Source: DASTGO01 sp035719045
GTDB taxonomy: Bacteria; Actinomycetota; Actinomycetes; Actinomycetales; Kineosporiaceae
Direction: 5' to 3'
DNA length: 22,819 nucleotides
NCBI GenBank assembly: GCA_035719045.1
Contig: DASTGO010000248.1
Span: forward strand, 1 to 22,819
In this document: positions 21,140-22,819 of the stretch, piece after piece
How positions within the stretch are numbered: position 1 is the first letter of the stretch
Layout of the letters: each line of letters starts with the position of its first letter
Position numbers and translations under genes: made by a program
The notes under the pieces: generated by a model
Database searches by the model: none
Seen by the model: the letters and a program-made list of their open reading frames with translations, nothing else
What the model was told of the DNA's origin: nothing

Positions 21140-21541
21140 ATGCTCGCCCCGCAGCCGACCGCGCAACCCGCGGCTGCCCCGGCCGCACCCCCCGAAGTCC
21201 CCGCCCCGCCGCCGGTCGCGCCTCCGAGTGCGCCGTCCCCTCCTCTCCCCTCCGCCCCGCATACCTCGCCCACCCCGGACGCCTCGCCCACCGGGTCCGG
21301 CGTCCGGGTTCTGCGGTCAGTCCGGGCGGGAGGCGATGACCTGGCGGTCCTGCCCGCCGCCTACCGGAGTTGGCTCCCGGCGGCCGTTCGGGTCGTGGCC
21401 GCACTGCTGATCACCGTCGGGGCGGGCTTCCTGGTGCGTAACCTCCCCGACCCCGGGCCGGGGGTGCGGCATGCCCCGACCGCCCCGGTGACCGCTGTCC
21501 ATCCCACCCCGACCGACAGCACTGCCGCCGGGGTTCCGTAG
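21140..21541 (+). CDS. small Pro/Ala-rich single-pass membrane protein, unknown function
   Basis: 133 residues. The first about 50 are Pro/Ala/Ser-rich, with repeated PAPP/PPSAP steps. A short folded-looking segment RVLRSVRAGGDDLAVLPAAYRSWLPAAVR precedes one hydrophobic helix (VVAALLITVGAGFLVRNL, about 87-104), and a Pro/Thr-rich tail of about 25 residues follows. ATG at 21140 is preceded by AGGAGG with 6-nt spacing, a strong site, which supports it as a real gene despite its composition. No family is recognised. It is divergent from the membrane-tethered sigma factor and shares the 289-bp spacer, so a link to that protein is plausible but only inferred. The N-terminus would be cytoplasmic by the positive-inside rule (Arg residues before the helix). 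Confidence 0.68.
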   Translation: MLAPQPTAQPAAAPAAPPEVPAPPPVAPPSAPSPPLPSAPHTSPTPDASPTGSGVRVLRSVRAGGDDLAVLPAAYRSWLPAAVRVVAALLITVGAGFLVRNLPDPGPGVRHAPTAPVTAVHPTPTDSTAAGVP

Positions 21542-21584
21542 TCCGGCTCCGGCGACGGCTCGAAGATCGGGCATGACGCCCAAT

Positions 21585-21610
21585 TGTGGCGAAAGTACTA
21601 CCGGCGGGTA
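21585..21610. promoter_or_regulatory. possible regulatory site upstream of the acyl-CoA dehydrogenase gene
   Basis: TGTGGCGAAA (21585-21594) is repeated exactly at 20987-20996 upstream of the preceding gene. Directly next to it is TACCGGCGGGTA (21599-21610), a 4-bp dyad TACC/GGTA around GGCG, of the general kind bound by TetR-family regulators. The evidence is motif-level only. Confidence 0.3.
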
Positions 21611-21647
21611 ACACTGGGACGGATGCCGTTCACCGCCGGAGGTGGTC

Positions 21648-22819
21648 ATGTCCCAGACGGATGCGGGCCGGTGGATTCCTGCCGAGAACCCTCCCGGAGT
21701 CCCCGTGCCCCCGGCCGCCGAGCCGTCCGCCGTTGAACTGTCCGGAGCAGAGCCACTGACCGGAGCAGAGCCGTCCGCCGAGCCGGGAACCCTCCGGCCC
21801 GCGGCCGCTGAGCCGGTCACCGGGGGCGGAGCCACCGTCGGCGCCGGGGGGCAGGTCACCGAGCAGGAGTCCCGGGCCTTCGCCGAGGAGGCCCGGGAGA
21901 CCGGCTGGGACAAGCCGTCCTTCGCCCGCGAGCTCTACCTCGGACGCCTGCGACTGGACCTCATCCACCCCCACCCGTCCTCGGATCCGGACCAGGCAGC
22001 CCGGGGCGAGGCCTTCCTGCGGGATCTGCGCGCCTACTGCGAGGCCCATGCGGACGGGATGCGGATCGAACGCGAGTCCCGGATCCCGGACGAGTTCGTC
22101 CAGGGGCTGGCGGACCTGGGGGCGTTCGGGATCAAGATCCCCCGGGAGTACGGCGGGCTCGGACTGCCGGCCGTCTACTACAACCGGGCGCTGGAGTTGA
22201 TCGGCACCGTGCACGCCAGCGTCGGTGCCCTGGTCAGTGCCCACCAGTCGATCGGTGTGCCGGAACCGTTGAAGCTGTTCGGGTCCGCCGAGCAGAAGCG
22301 CCGGTACCTGCCGCGCTGCGCCCGCGGTGCGATCAGTGCGTTCCTGCTCACCGAGCCCGACGTCGGTTCCGACCCGGCCAGGCTGCGGATGAGCGCCGTC
22401 CCCGTCGACGGTGGGGCGGCGTACCAGCTCGACGGGGTGAAGCTGTGGACCACCAACGGTGTGGTTGCCGAACTGCTGGTCGTGATGGCCCGGGTGCCGG
22501 CGTCGGACGGCAGCCGCGGCGGAGTCACCGCCTTCGTCGTGGAGGCGGACTCGCCGGGGATCATCGTGGAGCAGCGCAACGCCTTCATGGGGCTGCGTGG
22601 GATCGAGAACGGGGTAACCCGGTTCCATCAGGTGCGGGTCCCGGCGGAGAACGTCGTCGGTGGCGTCGGGATGGGCCTGAAGATCGCGCTGACCACCCTG
22701 AACACCGGCCGGCTGTCCATTCCGGCGCTGTGCACCGCCGCCGCCAAGTACGCGCTCAAGGTGTCCCGCGAGTGGAGCCGGGAGCGGGTGCAGTGGGGGC
22801 GACCGGTCGGTGAGCATGA
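21648..22819 (+). CDS. acyl-CoA dehydrogenase, 3' end cut by window
   Basis: FAD-dependent alpha,beta-dehydrogenation of an acyl-CoA thioester, the first step of beta-oxidation. 390 complete codons are visible with no stop before the window edge. After a low-complexity N-terminus of about 70 residues (Pro/Ala/Glu-rich, with GAEP repeats) comes the all-alpha N-terminal domain (GLADLGAFGIKIPREYGGLG, about 147-166). The substrate/FAD region SAFLLTEPDVGSDPARL and the beta-domain YQLDGVKLWTTNG are conserved family signatures. The C-terminal domain begins with MGLKIALTTLNTGRL and WGRPVGEH at the edge. The catalytic base lies beyond the window. ATG at 21648 has CGGAGG upstream. Long-chain or very-long-chain specificity is possible but cannot be shown from this part. 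Confidence 0.92.
   Translation, partial: MSQTDAGRWIPAENPPGVPVPPAAEPSAVELSGAEPLTGAEPSAEPGTLRPAAAEPVTGGGATVGAGGQVTEQESRAFAEEARETGWDKPSFARELYLGRLRLDLIHPHPSSDPDQAARGEAFLRDLRAYCEAHADGMRIERESRIPDEFVQGLADLGAFGIKIPREYGGLGLPAVYYNRALELIGTVHASVGALVSAHQSIGVPEPLKLFGSAEQKRRYLPRCARGAISAFLLTEPDVGSDPARLRMSAVPVDGGAAYQLDGVKLWTTNGVVAELLVVMARVPASDGSRGGVTAFVVEADSPGIIVEQRNAFMGLRGIENGVTRFHQVRVPAENVVGGVGMGLKIALTTLNTGRLSIPALCTAAAKYALKVSREWSRERVQWGRPVGEH

Noticed and set aside
20851..21291. Upstream extension of the tethered sigma factor to 853 residues
   Set aside because: It would overlap the divergent gene and its promoter region; the ATG at 20850 has an excellent AGGAGG and begins the ECF domain directly.
21630..22817. 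Long minus-strand open frame opposite the acyl-CoA dehydrogenase
   Set aside because: The plus strand reads a clear acyl-CoA dehydrogenase here; the antisense product is low-complexity.

Overview
The window is one stretch of a high-G+C actinobacterial chromosome. The G+C content is around 70% by eye, start codons are often GTG, and the markers are actinobacterial: WhiB1, a PdtaS-type kinase, the GDH-180 type glutamate dehydrogenase, a DUF2505 protein, a SigB/SigF-type sigma factor with an RsbW-like partner, and an actinobacterial Tad locus. The order (Frankineae or Nakamurella-like is possible) cannot be fixed from the sequence alone. No tRNA, rRNA, CRISPR array, transposase or integrase was seen. 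The first and last genes (pruA and an acyl-CoA dehydrogenase) are cut by the window edges.

Layout. 1-7410 is a glutamate/proline catabolism block. It holds the 3' part of pruA (proline to glutamate), a convergent DUF2505 gene, and then a divergent 5-kb NAD-dependent glutamate dehydrogenase (glutamate to 2-oxoglutarate). 7639-9822 holds the cytosolic histidine kinase pdtaS convergent with whiB1, an arrangement also found in mycobacteria. 10209-12303 holds a small four-helix membrane protein convergent with a translationally coupled anti-sigma/sigma pair. 12594-13568 is an uncharacterised protein with an HTH-like N-terminal half. 13826-18680 is a compact seven-gene Tad (tight adherence) pilus operon: tadA, tadB, tadC, a pilin-like gene, two tadE-like genes and a tadG-like gene, most with 4-nt overlaps. 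Downstream and convergent is an ECF-type sigma factor fused to a zinc-finger-like motif, one transmembrane helix, a Thr/Ser/Pro linker and two Ig-like beta domains predicted to lie outside the cell. A small Pro-rich single-helix protein is divergent from it, followed by the acyl-CoA dehydrogenase.

The strongest candidate for something new is the 706-residue membrane-tethered sigma factor (18730-20850) with its divergent bitopic neighbour. Other points of note are a tadE gene that appears to start with CTG in a CTGA overlap, a Tad pilin-like protein lacking the usual Glu5, two 53-nt imperfect palindromes of the same family after metabolic genes, a CRP-type palindrome upstream of whiB1, and two genes that look leaderless (TANNNT, 6 nt, GTG). 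All functional calls are from reading the sequence and from memory of the families. No database search was run.
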